64,000 nucleotides of DNA from Ohtaekwangia koreensis. GTDB lineage: Bacteria > Bacteroidota > Bacteroidia > Cytophagales > Cyclobacteriaceae. Location: positions 1,309,501 through 1,373,500 of the forward strand of contig NZ_FUZU01000002.1 in assembly GCF_900167975.1 (NCBI RefSeq), read 5' to 3'. Under the pieces are notes generated by a model, which saw only the letters and a program-made list of their open reading frames with translations, had not been told where the DNA came from and did not search any database. Below are positions 53,558 to 61,648 of this stretch, piece by piece; position 1 is the first letter of the stretch; the number at the start of each line of letters is the position of its first letter. Made by a program: the position numbers and the translations under genes.

Positions 53558-54834
53558 GGTGTAGGTGCAGGTATATTATTCCTGGTAAGGGTTAGGCGTT
53601 TCCGGTTGTCGTATGCAAGGATAGAATCACGATGTGCTCTGAACATATTTAAAAATACAGGTATACCGGTGTCGGCTACAACGCCCGGTGCATTGGACAG
53701 CAAACATATAGCGATGTGATCTTTCATATTCACAGCAACTTCACTGCGATATCCATTCACATATCCGCCATGGTATACCAAGGTGTCATCCGGGTAGTAT
53801 AGTATTCTCCAGCCTAATCCATAGTATGAATTGCTGTAGCGATGTGTTCGTCCATAATTTCTGTTCTTGGAAGGAGCATTTACCTGTGGCGTGAACAGTT
53901 GGTTCAGGGTTTCTCGCGAAATAACATCTTCACGGTTTCCGAGCAGAGCAATCATCCAGTTGGCCATGTCTGAAATACTGGCATTGATTCCGCCAGCAGG
54001 CGCTACGTTGTAATATGTATTGTTGATGCTTGCTTCCTTCCATTGCCCGCGTCTCATGGTATGAGGCTTGGCAATATTTGGATTGGTAATTAAGCTGGTA
54101 TAGTTGGTTGATGCAGTGTGCATGTTCAGTGGTGTAAACACGCGCTCCTGTATCATTTCATCGTACGTTTTTTTTGTGGCGACATGAATCACTTCGCCAA
54201 TAAGGCTATAGGCTACATTCTGATAACTATATTGTTTCCCCGGGGGATTCGCTACGTTGACATCTTTCAATTTATCGAGTAACGATTGAAGATCTATACC
54301 TTCCTCCACCAGGTTGGTATACGTGTGATAGGGCAGTCCGGTAGTATGTGAAAGTACATTACGAAGGGTAAGAAGCTTCGTATACTCTGGTGACTTTAGC
54401 TGAAATGCAGGAAGGTATTTTATTACCGGGTCATCCCACGCCAGTGTGCTATCGGCAACCAGTGTTCCGGTAAGAAAGGCAGCAAAGCATTTTGATACCG
54501 AAGCAATCCTAAAGACGGTATTGATATCAATGGAGTCATTTGTTCCATGCGTTTTTACACCAAAGCCTTTTATATATACTATAGAAGAATCTTTTACAAC
54601 GGCAATGGCTGCACCCGGTATGCCTGAAGTCTGCAGAAGTGTTTCCATTTCACGTTGATAGTCGCCCATGAGACTTGTAAACTCCGGGTTTATATAAGGC
54701 GTGACCTTTACCGTTGGAGGTGGCGAAGCAGGAGTTTTAGTTCGTGTCTCTTCATTGTCCTTCCACACTTGTGCCAGCAATAGGGGCAAAGTAATTACGA
54801 GCAGAACAATGAGTAGAGAGCGCTTCCTTTTCAT
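53554..54834 (-). CDS. serine hydrolase, beta-lactamase/penicillin-binding-like family
   Basis: 426 residues. A signal/anchor helix (~6-22) is followed by the catalytic domain; S112 and K115 form SxxK in FRIASVSKCFAAFL, and Tyr of YSYQNVAYSLIGEVI supplies the second motif. GLGWRILYYPDDTLVYHGGYVNGYRSE near the C-terminus matches the third conserved motif region (HGG). It is a periplasmic esterase or peptidase-like enzyme, exact substrate unknown. It heads a two-gene unit with the DUF1684 gene. Confidence 0.88.
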   Translation of the reverse strand: MKRKRSLLIVLLVITLPLLLAQVWKDNEETRTKTPASPPPTVKVTPYINPEFTSLMGDYQREMETLLQTSGIPGAAIAVVKDSSIVYIKGFGVKTHGTNDSIDINTVFRIASVSKCFAAFLTGTLVADSTLAWDDPVIKYLPAFQLKSPEYTKLLTLRNVLSHTTGLPYHTYTNLVEEGIDLQSLLDKLKDVNVANPPGKQYSYQNVAYSLIGEVIHVATKKTYDEMIQERVFTPLNMHTASTNYTSLITNPNIAKPHTMRRGQWKEASINNTYYNVAPAGGINASISDMANWMIALLGNREDVISRETLNQLFTPQVNAPSKNRNYGRTHRYSNSYYGLGWRILYYPDDTLVYHGGYVNGYRSEVAVNMKDHIAICLLSNAPGVVADTGIPVFLNMFRAHRDSILAYDNRKRLTLTRNNIPAPTP

Positions 54835-54960
54835 TTTTTAACCATCAAACTTAGAAACAAGTATGGAAACGTAAAAACTTATGCCTCTACTTGTACACCA
54901 GTGGAAACTCCACCGCTAAGTAATAATGGTTAAAAACGGAAGATTATTGTGCCGGATACA

Positions 54961-55665
54961 TTAAAGCACGCCTTCGTCTGCAAAACTGTAATAGCGTTGA
55001 TTGGCAATGATCAGGTGATCAAGAATTTGTATGTCGAGCAGCTTTGCACCCTCTTTCAATTTTTTTGTAAGAGAATGATCGGCAACGCTTGCCGACAGAT
55101 TTCCGGAAGGATGATTGTGCGCGAGAATTATACCGCTGGCAAGTTCATCGAGGGCTAGCTTGAAAATTATTTTTGGATCGGCCACTGTTCCTGCCACACC
55201 ACCGATACTGATTCTTTGTTTTTTCAAAACAATGTTGGCGCGGTTTACGAGCACGATCCAGAATTCTTCGTGTGGTATATCCAGCAGTTCAGATTTCAAA
55301 ACATCGAACGCATCTTTCGAGCTTGTGATTTTAGGTTTCTCATCGGCATCCAGGTTTTTTCTTCTGCGTCCTAATTCAAGCGCTGCAATAATGGTGATCG
55401 CTTTGGCTTCACCGATGCCTTTTATTTTAACGAGATCTTTAATGGTGAGATGCGCTAGCCGATGCAAACTGTTATCAGCAGAGAGCAGAATTTTTTTAGC
55501 AAGATCAACAGCACTCAAGGTGGTTGTTCCCGATCCCAGCAGGATGGCAATCAGCTCGGCATCAGAAAGTGATGATCTGCCTTTTAAGATTAATTTTTCA
55601 CGTGGACGGTCTTCGGGCGACCAGCTCTTTATACCAAGAGCTTTCTCTTCAATATGCATGTTCAT
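54961..55665 (-). CDS. radC: RadC family JAB/JAMM-domain protein
   Basis: 234 residues from the ATG at 55665; the longer GTG start at 55680 is less likely. An N-terminal helix-hairpin-helix region (residues ~60-85, LVKIKGIGEAKAITIIAALE) is followed by a JAMM-type metalloprotease-like domain with HNHPSGNLSASVAD (HxH...D metal ligands) and LDHLIIANQRYYSF at the end. Despite its name a DNA-repair role is doubtful in most species. Monocistronic. Confidence 0.95.
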   Translation of the reverse strand: MNMHIEEKALGIKSWSPEDRPREKLILKGRSSLSDAELIAILLGSGTTTLSAVDLAKKILLSADNSLHRLAHLTIKDLVKIKGIGEAKAITIIAALELGRRRKNLDADEKPKITSSKDAFDVLKSELLDIPHEEFWIVLVNRANIVLKKQRISIGGVAGTVADPKIIFKLALDELASGIILAHNHPSGNLSASVADHSLTKKLKEGAKLLDIQILDHLIIANQRYYSFADEGVL

Positions 55666-55759
55666 ACAACGGTTTTGCACGAAGATATAGCAGTGCTGCT
55701 GTATCTTTTCATGTTTTGATTTTTATTTCAAAAACGATGAAAATATAAGGAGGTGTACG

Positions 55760-55794
55760 TACAAAAAGTAAAACCCCGCTTTTCGAGCGGGGTT
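55760..55794 (-). terminator. intrinsic terminator of rpsT
   Basis: The stem AACCCCGCT / AGCGGGGTT (9 bp, five-base loop) is followed on the minus strand by TTTTACTTTTTG. It begins 33 bases after the rpsT stop codon. Confidence 0.85.
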
Positions 55795-55826
55795 CAGGTA
55801 TACTTTGAACTGCTAAGAATAAATTC

Positions 55827-56081
55827 TTAAGCGAGTTTGTTTACAAATCTTGTAAGCTTCGACTTTTGATTCGCAGCTTTTTTCCAATGAATGATATTCT
55901 TCTTCGCCAATTTATCGATCATTGAAGAAACTTCTTTCAAAAGGTTAGTAGCTTCTGACTTCAAAGTAGAAGACTTCAGTCTTTTGATGAATGAACGCGT
56001 AGTCTTGTGCTGGTAGCGGTTTCTTACACGCTTAATCTCATTCGCACGGATTCTTTTTTCTGCTGACTTATGGTTTGCCAT
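55827..56081 (-). CDS. rpsT: 30S ribosomal protein S20
   Basis: 84 residues, typical size. The start MANHKSAEKRIRANEIKRVRN, the central KTTRSFIKRL and the end LTRFVNKLA are the S20 pattern; the protein is strongly basic and helical and binds 16S rRNA during 30S assembly. It is a single-gene unit with its own strong promoter (56105-56134) and terminator (55760-55794). Confidence 0.97.
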   Translation of the reverse strand: MANHKSAEKRIRANEIKRVRNRYQHKTTRSFIKRLKSSTLKSEATNLLKEVSSMIDKLAKKNIIHWKKAANQKSKLTRFVNKLA

Positions 56082-56104
56082 AGTTCGTTTTCAAATAAGG
56101 ACTG

Positions 56105-56134
56105 CAAAGGTAAAGGGATTTCCTGAATATGCAA
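56105..56134 (-). promoter_or_regulatory. Bacteroidota housekeeping promoter of rpsT
   Basis: On the minus strand TTG is followed by exactly 19 bases and TACCTTTG (56112-56105), a full match to the TTG-N19-TAnnTTTG consensus. The -7 box lies 24 bases before the rpsT start codon. Confidence 0.85.
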
Positions 56135-56147
56135 TGCCTGACTTCAA

Positions 56148-57782
56148 TCAATTCTTTAATTTTCCCTCGTATAATAAGTTCGTATTTGGATCAAGCTCTA
56201 TTTTCGAAGGTTTTTGAGCGATTTTAAGACTGAATTTATTTGATTTTTTATCAAGCCTGACCAATTCAACTTTTGTTAAAAGATGGCTTTCGTCATAAAT
56301 TCCTATTTCTAAGGGCACATTAAAGATATCGTTGGGCTGGGTTTGATTAATAGAGACTGCGATTACTTGGGCTTTTGCATCGTACGTCCAACTCCATTCT
56401 AAAACAGGGTGCCCTGGTTTGTAAAGCCATTGATTGAAAAAAAGATCGAGATCTTTTCCGGAAGCTTCTTCCATTATGGTTTTGAAATCTTCGGTGGAGG
56501 CGTTGCTGTTTTGATAGTGTCTATAATAGTCCTGAAGCCCTTGCCAGAACGCATCATCACCAACTTCTGATCGCAGCATGTGGAGCACCCAACTTCCTTT
56601 TTGATATGAATTGGCGCTTAAAATTTCAATCAGGTCATCCGGCAGAGCCGAGAATACAATGGGAAGTTTCTTCTTCTGATAGAAGTCGATCACCTTCTTC
56701 CGATCATCGCGAAGATCTTTTGTCATTCTGTCGCGGCCGTAAGTGAACTCGAAGTATAGATGTGTTAAGTAGGTTGCAAAACCTTCGCTCAGCCACACAT
56801 GATGCCAATCCGTTTCAGACGCGGAGTTGCCAAACCACTGATGTGCTATTTCGTGAGCAACCAACGGCTCAATCTTGCTTGCATTGCCGGCTGCTTCTGC
56901 TCCTGTAGCCACTGAATTTTCGAAATAGAAAATGTTGCTTGCATTCTCCATTCCGCCATACCGGGTTTTGGATTGGACATTGGCGAGCTTCTTATAGGAG
57001 TATGGCCCTATATGTGTGTGAAAGAAATCAAGAATCTTGGGTGCATACTTATAAGAGTCAAAACCTTCTTCTCTATTTTGAGGATATACCCAGCTCGTAA
57101 CTTCAAAGCCACTTACAACACCTGTCTGGCGAACCGCGAAACGTGCAGCACCAATGACCATCACTTTTGTAGCGAGCTCTGTTTCTTCATGCCAGTGTGT
57201 GAGCTTTAGGCGATTGCCGAGATAACTTTCTTCGAGTTTAATTCCGTTGCCGATCACCTCATATTTAGGAGGTGCTGTTACGATAAAGTCAACAGCAGCT
57301 TTGTCGGAGGGATGATCGATTGTTGGAAGCCAGTGATGGGCGCGGTCAGGCCAGTTGTCGCCAAAGAAAGTACGATCGCCATATTTATTTTTGGAGATAA
57401 TCAGTCCATCGCGGGGAACTCCGCTATAGGTAATATTAATCTCAGAAAGTGTTGCTGCAGGTATAGCAGCGGGAAGTATAATTTTTAGTCTGTCATTCTG
57501 ATGGAGGAATTTTACGGGTTTATTGTCTGCCGTAATCTCCGTTACTTCCATGCCAGAACCACTTCCATCTTTATTCACGAGATCGAGCTCAAATTCATTC
57601 AGCGATTTTTTAAAGAGAATGGTAATGGTGGCTTTGCCCTTTATGACATCGATGGAATCATGAAGCGTTAATTCAAAGACATACTTTTTGATGTCGATGT
57701 TTTCATTCTTCGGGTAATCTTTACTATAGATACTTCCCGTAACGAGTATAAGTATACCAATTGTAGCAGCCAGGTTTTTCAT
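56148..57782 (-). CDS. secreted M1-family metallopeptidase
   Basis: 544 residues from the ATG at 57782 (a GTG just upstream is less likely). A signal peptide (~20 residues) is followed by the N-terminal beta domain and the catalytic domain. GGMENAS supplies the exopeptidase GxMEN motif; HEIAHQWFG (H-E-x-x-H) and LSEGFATY about 18 residues later give the zinc ligands. The C-terminal helical domain found in ~900-residue aminopeptidase N is missing, as in many Bacteroidota M1 proteins. It is probably an aminopeptidase acting on peptides outside the cytoplasm. Divergent from the phospholipase-like gene, with 56 bases between start codons. Confidence 0.92.
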   Translation of the reverse strand: MKNLAATIGILILVTGSIYSKDYPKNENIDIKKYVFELTLHDSIDVIKGKATITILFKKSLNEFELDLVNKDGSGSGMEVTEITADNKPVKFLHQNDRLKIILPAAIPAATLSEINITYSGVPRDGLIISKNKYGDRTFFGDNWPDRAHHWLPTIDHPSDKAAVDFIVTAPPKYEVIGNGIKLEESYLGNRLKLTHWHEETELATKVMVIGAARFAVRQTGVVSGFEVTSWVYPQNREEGFDSYKYAPKILDFFHTHIGPYSYKKLANVQSKTRYGGMENASNIFYFENSVATGAEAAGNASKIEPLVAHEIAHQWFGNSASETDWHHVWLSEGFATYLTHLYFEFTYGRDRMTKDLRDDRKKVIDFYQKKKLPIVFSALPDDLIEILSANSYQKGSWVLHMLRSEVGDDAFWQGLQDYYRHYQNSNASTEDFKTIMEEASGKDLDLFFNQWLYKPGHPVLEWSWTYDAKAQVIAVSINQTQPNDIFNVPLEIGIYDESHLLTKVELVRLDKKSNKFSLKIAQKPSKIELDPNTNLLYEGKLKN

Positions 57783-57838
57783 CACAATTTGATTTTTTAT
57801 GTAACTTGCCTCTGCAAGTATAATCTTTTCTCCGTTGT

Positions 57839-58822
57839 ATGTTAAAGTTGTCAGCTATTTACCGCTATAGCAAGCGGCTTGGTTTAATCGGTATAATTTT
57901 CCTGTTTGGTGGTTGGGGATTTTTTGGCCACCAGCGCATTAACCGTCTCGCAGTATTCACGCTGCCTCCTGAAATGATCGGCTTTTATAAAAAGAACATT
58001 GGCTATATCACCGAGGCTTCCGTCAATCCTGATAAAAGAAGATTCTCCGTTGTAGATGAAGCTGCACGTCATTATATAGACATTGACCATTATGGCGACA
58101 GTGCCTTGTATACATTACCACGCTACTGGAATGATGCTGTTACTAAAATGACAGAAGATACGTTGAAAGCGTACGGTGTGTTGCCATGGCATATCAACCG
58201 AATGTACTACTCCCTGAAAAATGCTTTTCTGATTCGCGATACTGAAAGGATATTGAAGCTGTCAGCAGAGCTTGGTCATTATATAGGCGATGCGCATGTA
58301 CCCTTGCACACTACGGAAAATTATAACGGGCAGATTACGGGCCAGGAAGGTATACATGCGTTTTGGGAATCACGTTTACCGGAATTGTTTTCAGATGAAT
58401 ATAATTTCTTTACCGGGCGAGCGCAATATATACCGAACCCACAGTTGGCTGCGTGGAAAGCTATTGAAGGTTCTCATCTTGCTGTAGACTCTGTACTTAT
58501 GGAAGAGAAGAAACTGGCAGCTTCCTTTGGCGAACATCGTTATTCTTTTGAAACAAAAGGGAGACAAACGTTAAAGGTATATTCGCGTGAATACGCTTTG
58601 GCGTACCATAAAATCTTACAAGGAATGGTAGCGCGAAGAATGCGTGCCGCTATAAAGCTCACGGCAGACTTCTGGTATACGGCTTGGATAGATGCCGGTC
58701 AGCCCGACTTGAGTGAGTTAATCTTCTATGCGCCTTCTCAAGATGAATTGAAATTGAGGAGGAAGGAATTGGAAGAACAAAACGCCGCGCCCGAAATCAG
58801 AACGCGCGCACATGAAATTTAA
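57839..58822 (+). CDS. zinc-dependent phospholipase C / S1-P1 nuclease-like protein
   Basis: 327 residues with an N-terminal hydrophobic segment (~15-30). The zinc-binding pattern is W27-x-x-x-x-H at the start (WGFFGHQRINRLAVF), then HYIDIDHYGD, LGHYIGDAHVPLHTTENYNGQ and HAFWESRLPEL, as in the S1/P1 nuclease and phospholipase C superfamily. The exact substrate (nucleic acid or phospholipid) cannot be decided. Divergent from the M1 peptidase gene. Confidence 0.88.
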   Translation: MLKLSAIYRYSKRLGLIGIIFLFGGWGFFGHQRINRLAVFTLPPEMIGFYKKNIGYITEASVNPDKRRFSVVDEAARHYIDIDHYGDSALYTLPRYWNDAVTKMTEDTLKAYGVLPWHINRMYYSLKNAFLIRDTERILKLSAELGHYIGDAHVPLHTTENYNGQITGQEGIHAFWESRLPELFSDEYNFFTGRAQYIPNPQLAAWKAIEGSHLAVDSVLMEEKKLAASFGEHRYSFETKGRQTLKVYSREYALAYHKILQGMVARRMRAAIKLTADFWYTAWIDAGQPDLSELIFYAPSQDELKLRRKELEEQNAAPEIRTRAHEI

Positions 58823-58844
58823 AGAGAGATTTAATATAGTATAT

Positions 58845-59135
58845 CTATATAGACAAAAGTTCTTCTGCTATATCGCTCCATTCTTCTTGTATTGATACGG
58901 TAGGAATTTTGCGATTGGCACGACTATACCAATACGATGCGTTTCCTAAATCGCCTTCCACCCGATGCAGGTAAGCATGGATCCAGGAGCCGTCCTTTGT
59001 ATGTATATCCTGCGCAATGTTGTGTGCCGATTCCCAATCACCTTTCCCTTCAAACCAAAGTGCTTTCAGAAGATCGCTGATGCCTACGGGAGGCTTTATA
59101 TCATGAAGTGAGTTTTTGAATTCGTCCAATGTCAT
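58845..59135 (-). CDS. conserved small protein of unknown function
   Basis: 96 residues. The sequence LKALWFEGKGDWESAHNIAQ, WIHAYLHRVEGDLGNASYWYSRANRK is a well-conserved pattern I recall from uncharacterised proteins in several phyla. It is helical and soluble, without signal peptide. Function unknown. Its start codon abuts the tandem duplication that begins near 59138. Confidence 0.78.
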   Translation of the reverse strand: MTLDEFKNSLHDIKPPVGISDLLKALWFEGKGDWESAHNIAQDIHTKDGSWIHAYLHRVEGDLGNASYWYSRANRKIPTVSIQEEWSDIAEELLSI

Positions 59136-59137
59136 AT

Positions 59138-59725
59138 CCGAAAAGTAAAATGCTTAATGTTTAAAAACAAAAAGCTCGGGGCTTAAAGTGGAGAGTCTGA
59201 GATGTGGAAGCAGTAAATATCTCCCGCAGATTTCACAGATTGCCGCAGACAAATGCATTTTAAGTCTGCGAGGTCTGCGGGAAAAAAATGATTGAAGAAA
59301 GTATATTCTACACGGTTACGCTATACTTTGAATTTTCCGTTTAATCGAAGGCTATTCATTTCACCGCCAAACATCGGTACCCCCATCCACCGCATGAAAG
59401 GGTTCATTCCAGTGCTATATCCGAAAGTAAAATGCTTAGTGTTTAAAACAAAAAGCTCAGGGTTAAAAAAGGCAGAGATGCGGAGGCTGAACGTATGAAA
59501 TATTATCTCCCGCAGATTTTCACAGATTGCCGCAGATAATGCAATTAAAAAGTCTGCGATAATCTGCGAGATAAAAAATTGGATTGAATAAAGTATATCT
59601 ACACGGTCGCGTTATTCTTTCGCTTCCGCTATTTCTTTAATCTTGTTCAGGTTGTAATCGAAGGCTTTGTTCATTTCACTTTCAAACATCGTTACACCCA
59701 TCCATCGCATGAAAGGGTTCATTCC
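59138..59725. repeat. imperfect tandem duplication, including a decayed copy of the SRPBCC gene's 3' end
   Basis: Copy A (59138-59410) and copy B (59421-59725) share the same order: GTAAAATGCTTAxTGTTTAA, then a CTCCCGCAGATT hairpin (59222-59282 and 59503-59572), then GTATATxCTACACGGT, then coding sequence. Copy B runs into the true end of the SRPBCC gene. Copy A carries the matching segment 59341-59410 (ending CGCATGAAAGGGTTCATTCC), which is out of frame and cannot be translated as the same protein. Confidence 0.8.
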
Positions 59726-60136
59726 GAATTCTGTTGAAAAGCCCATCGTTACTTTTGTACTATCATTTACAGGTTCGAAAGTATACCAGCTTTTCGCGGT
59801 GCCCTGCTCCATAAAATCAAGATCAGCTTTAATCATAGACGAAGGTTTGCTCTCCGTTATAATGAGTTTCCCTTTACCCATGTCTTTACTATCCCAGCTA
59901 TACCATGCACCTGTGCCCGAGCGCTGTTCGCCATAGGTCGTTTTAAGGGTGGGATCAAGTGTATTCCAGTACGACCATTTTTCCCAGTGCTCCAGGTTGT
60001 TGATCTCTTCGAAAGCTGCTTCGGGAGAAGCGTGCATCGTTAAGCTCCGTGTGACTTCGATCTTTGATGGAAGAAAGAATCCAACAATGATCAATAATAC
60101 AATAATGCCTAAAATGCCGAGCAATATCTTCTTCAT
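59612..60136 (-). CDS. SRPBCC (START/Bet v1-like) family protein
   Basis: 174 residues from the ATG at 60136; the frame extends to 60193 but that part is intergenic in character. A transmembrane or signal helix (~3-22, ILLGILGIIVLLIIVGFF) is followed by the START-like domain: IEVTRSLTMHASPEAAFEEI, WEKWSYWNTLDPT, a long central sheet and a C-terminal helix DYNLNKIKEIAEAKE. Such domains bind hydrophobic ligands; the ligand is unknown. A truncated copy of its 3' end lies just downstream. Confidence 0.85.
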   Translation of the reverse strand: MKKILLGILGIIVLLIIVGFFLPSKIEVTRSLTMHASPEAAFEEINNLEHWEKWSYWNTLDPTLKTTYGEQRSGTGAWYSWDSKDMGKGKLIITESKPSSMIKADLDFMEQGTAKSWYTFEPVNDSTKVTMGFSTEFGMNPFMRWMGVTMFESEMNKAFDYNLNKIKEIAEAKE

Positions 60137-60243
60137 GGTTTTATAGGTTTGGCTATAAAGGTATGGCAAAATAGTTATTGGAAACGTTTGCATTTGTCAT
60201 AAAAAATCGAAAGATTTATATATACCTAACGTACTGCTACAAT

Positions 60244-60714
60244 ATGAGTTTGCTATCTAACCCGAATCGCATTCCGGAGAACTATGGTCTGCGTATTGCT
60301 GCTGCCTTGATAATTTATTTTATCATCATGAAGATGGTGGGTCTTAGTCACCATGTCGAACTACGTTTAATAAACCTCGTGATCTTGACAGGAGGTGTAT
60401 ATTACGCGCTCAAGAAATTCAAATCAACGCATACTGATAGTCTTAACTATTTCCGAGGCCTTGTAACCGGTGTTGCAACGGCTGGTATAGGTTCACTCAT
60501 CTTCGGTATATTTCTGTTCTTCTATATGAAGCTTGATACAGACATGATGAAGTCTATTGTGGATAACGAACCTATGGGGCGTTATCTGAATGCCTATATA
60601 ACAGCTTTCATTGTAGTGTTGGAAGGATTCTTCTCAGGACTGTTAGTAACATTTGTGTTGCTGAACTGGGTGGCTACCGATGAAGTAAATCAGCCCGTAG
60701 GCAAGTCGAGCTAA
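60244..60714 (+). CDS. DUF4199 family membrane protein
   Basis: 156 residues from the ATG at 60244. The start MSLLSNPNRIPENYGLRIAAAL and the core LRLINLVILTGGVYYALKKFKSTHTDSLNYFRGLVTGVATAGIG are nearly parallel to the next gene, so they are tandem paralogues. Four transmembrane helices are predicted. Function unknown. The next DUF4199 gene begins 92 bases downstream. Compare the more divergent pair at 12604-13654. Confidence 0.8.
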   Translation: MSLLSNPNRIPENYGLRIAAALIIYFIIMKMVGLSHHVELRLINLVILTGGVYYALKKFKSTHTDSLNYFRGLVTGVATAGIGSLIFGIFLFFYMKLDTDMMKSIVDNEPMGRYLNAYITAFIVVLEGFFSGLLVTFVLLNWVATDEVNQPVGKSS

Positions 60715-60806
60715 CGGGTATATTGTTCCTCATGCCTTAGTCATGCAATGGGCTGGCTGCGGGCACAATATTTTTGGGTATTCATGAAATCATCATTTTG
60801 AATTCT

Positions 60807-61277
60807 ATGAATATCTGGAACAGACCCACCCGTATCCCGGAGATATATGGAAGTATCATTGCCCTGGGATTGATAGTATATTTCTTTTTAATGTATGCAC
60901 TCGGACTGCTTGAAGTAATCGAGTTACGATTATTGAATTTGCCGATCATGTTGGGAGGTGTATACTTTGCCTTGAAGCAATTTGCACGAACACATGACGG
61001 GCACTTAAATTACTTCCGTGGGTTAGCCGTTGGTGTTGCGACATCCTCTATAGGAGCTGCAACGTTTTCACTCTTTCTTTTCTTGTTTCTAAGATTTAAC
61101 AATGGATTTATGCAGTATATAATTGAGCATGAACCTATGGGGCCTTATCTGAATCCTTACATTGCTTCGTTTATGGTGCTGTTGGAAGGCGTCTTTTCAG
61201 GGCTCTTCATCACATTTGTTTTATTGAACTGGGTACGCAGTGACCAGGTAAACGAACCATCCGGTACTTCCTCATGA
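60807..61277 (+). CDS. DUF4199 family membrane protein (tandem paralogue)
   Basis: 156 residues from the ATG at 60807. It shares with the preceding gene the pattern RPTRIPEIYGSIIALGL, LRLLNLPIMLGGVYFALKQF and HLNYFRGLAVGVATSSIGA, and ends VLLNWVRSDQVNEPSGTSS, like VLLNWVATDEVNQPVGKSS. It has four transmembrane helices and overlaps the VOC gene by four bases, indicating one operon. Function unknown. Confidence 0.8.
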   Translation: MNIWNRPTRIPEIYGSIIALGLIVYFFLMYALGLLEVIELRLLNLPIMLGGVYFALKQFARTHDGHLNYFRGLAVGVATSSIGAATFSLFLFLFLRFNNGFMQYIIEHEPMGPYLNPYIASFMVLLEGVFSGLFITFVLLNWVRSDQVNEPSGTSS

Positions 61278-61648
61278 AAATCCCCGAAGGACATCAAACC
61301 ATCATGCCGTATATTATAGTGGAAAGCGCAGAGAAGTTTGTCGCCTTCCTGAAAAGGGTATTCGGTGCAAGAGAAAAGTTTGTCGTGCATCAGCCGGATG
61401 ACGGAAGCATTATGCACGCAGAATATACTATAGGAGCATCCACTGTGATGCTGGCAAACTCAACCACAAATTACAAAGCTTGTCCTGCAGGGCTATATAT
61501 CTACGTTGAAAATACCGATGATACTTTTGAGAAAGCCACCAAAGCGGGAGTAACCGTGATTGATAAACCAAGCAATAAAGAATATGGCCGAACCGCTGGT
61601 TTCAAAGACGAGTTCGGCAATACCTGGTGGATTGTGACGCCACTATAG
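61274..61648 (+). CDS. VOC-family (glyoxalase/PhnB-like) protein
   Basis: 124 residues. The pattern MPYIIVESAEKFVAFLKRVFGAREKFV, GSIMHAEYTIGASTVMLANS, LYIYVENTDDTFEKATKAG and AGFKDEFGNTWWIVTPL is that of small VOC proteins of the PhnB-like type. The family includes metal-dependent lyases and resistance proteins; the activity here is unknown. It overlaps the upstream DUF4199 gene by four bases and converges on the fucosidase gene, with stop codons adjacent. Confidence 0.88.
   Translation: MKIPEGHQTIMPYIIVESAEKFVAFLKRVFGAREKFVVHQPDDGSIMHAEYTIGASTVMLANSTTNYKACPAGLYIYVENTDDTFEKATKAGVTVIDKPSNKEYGRTAGFKDEFGNTWWIVTPL

Noticed and set aside
59222-59572. CRISPR-like repeats
   Set aside because: Only two copies of the CCGCAGATT hairpin occur, each inside a larger duplication, with no regular spacers and no cas genes.
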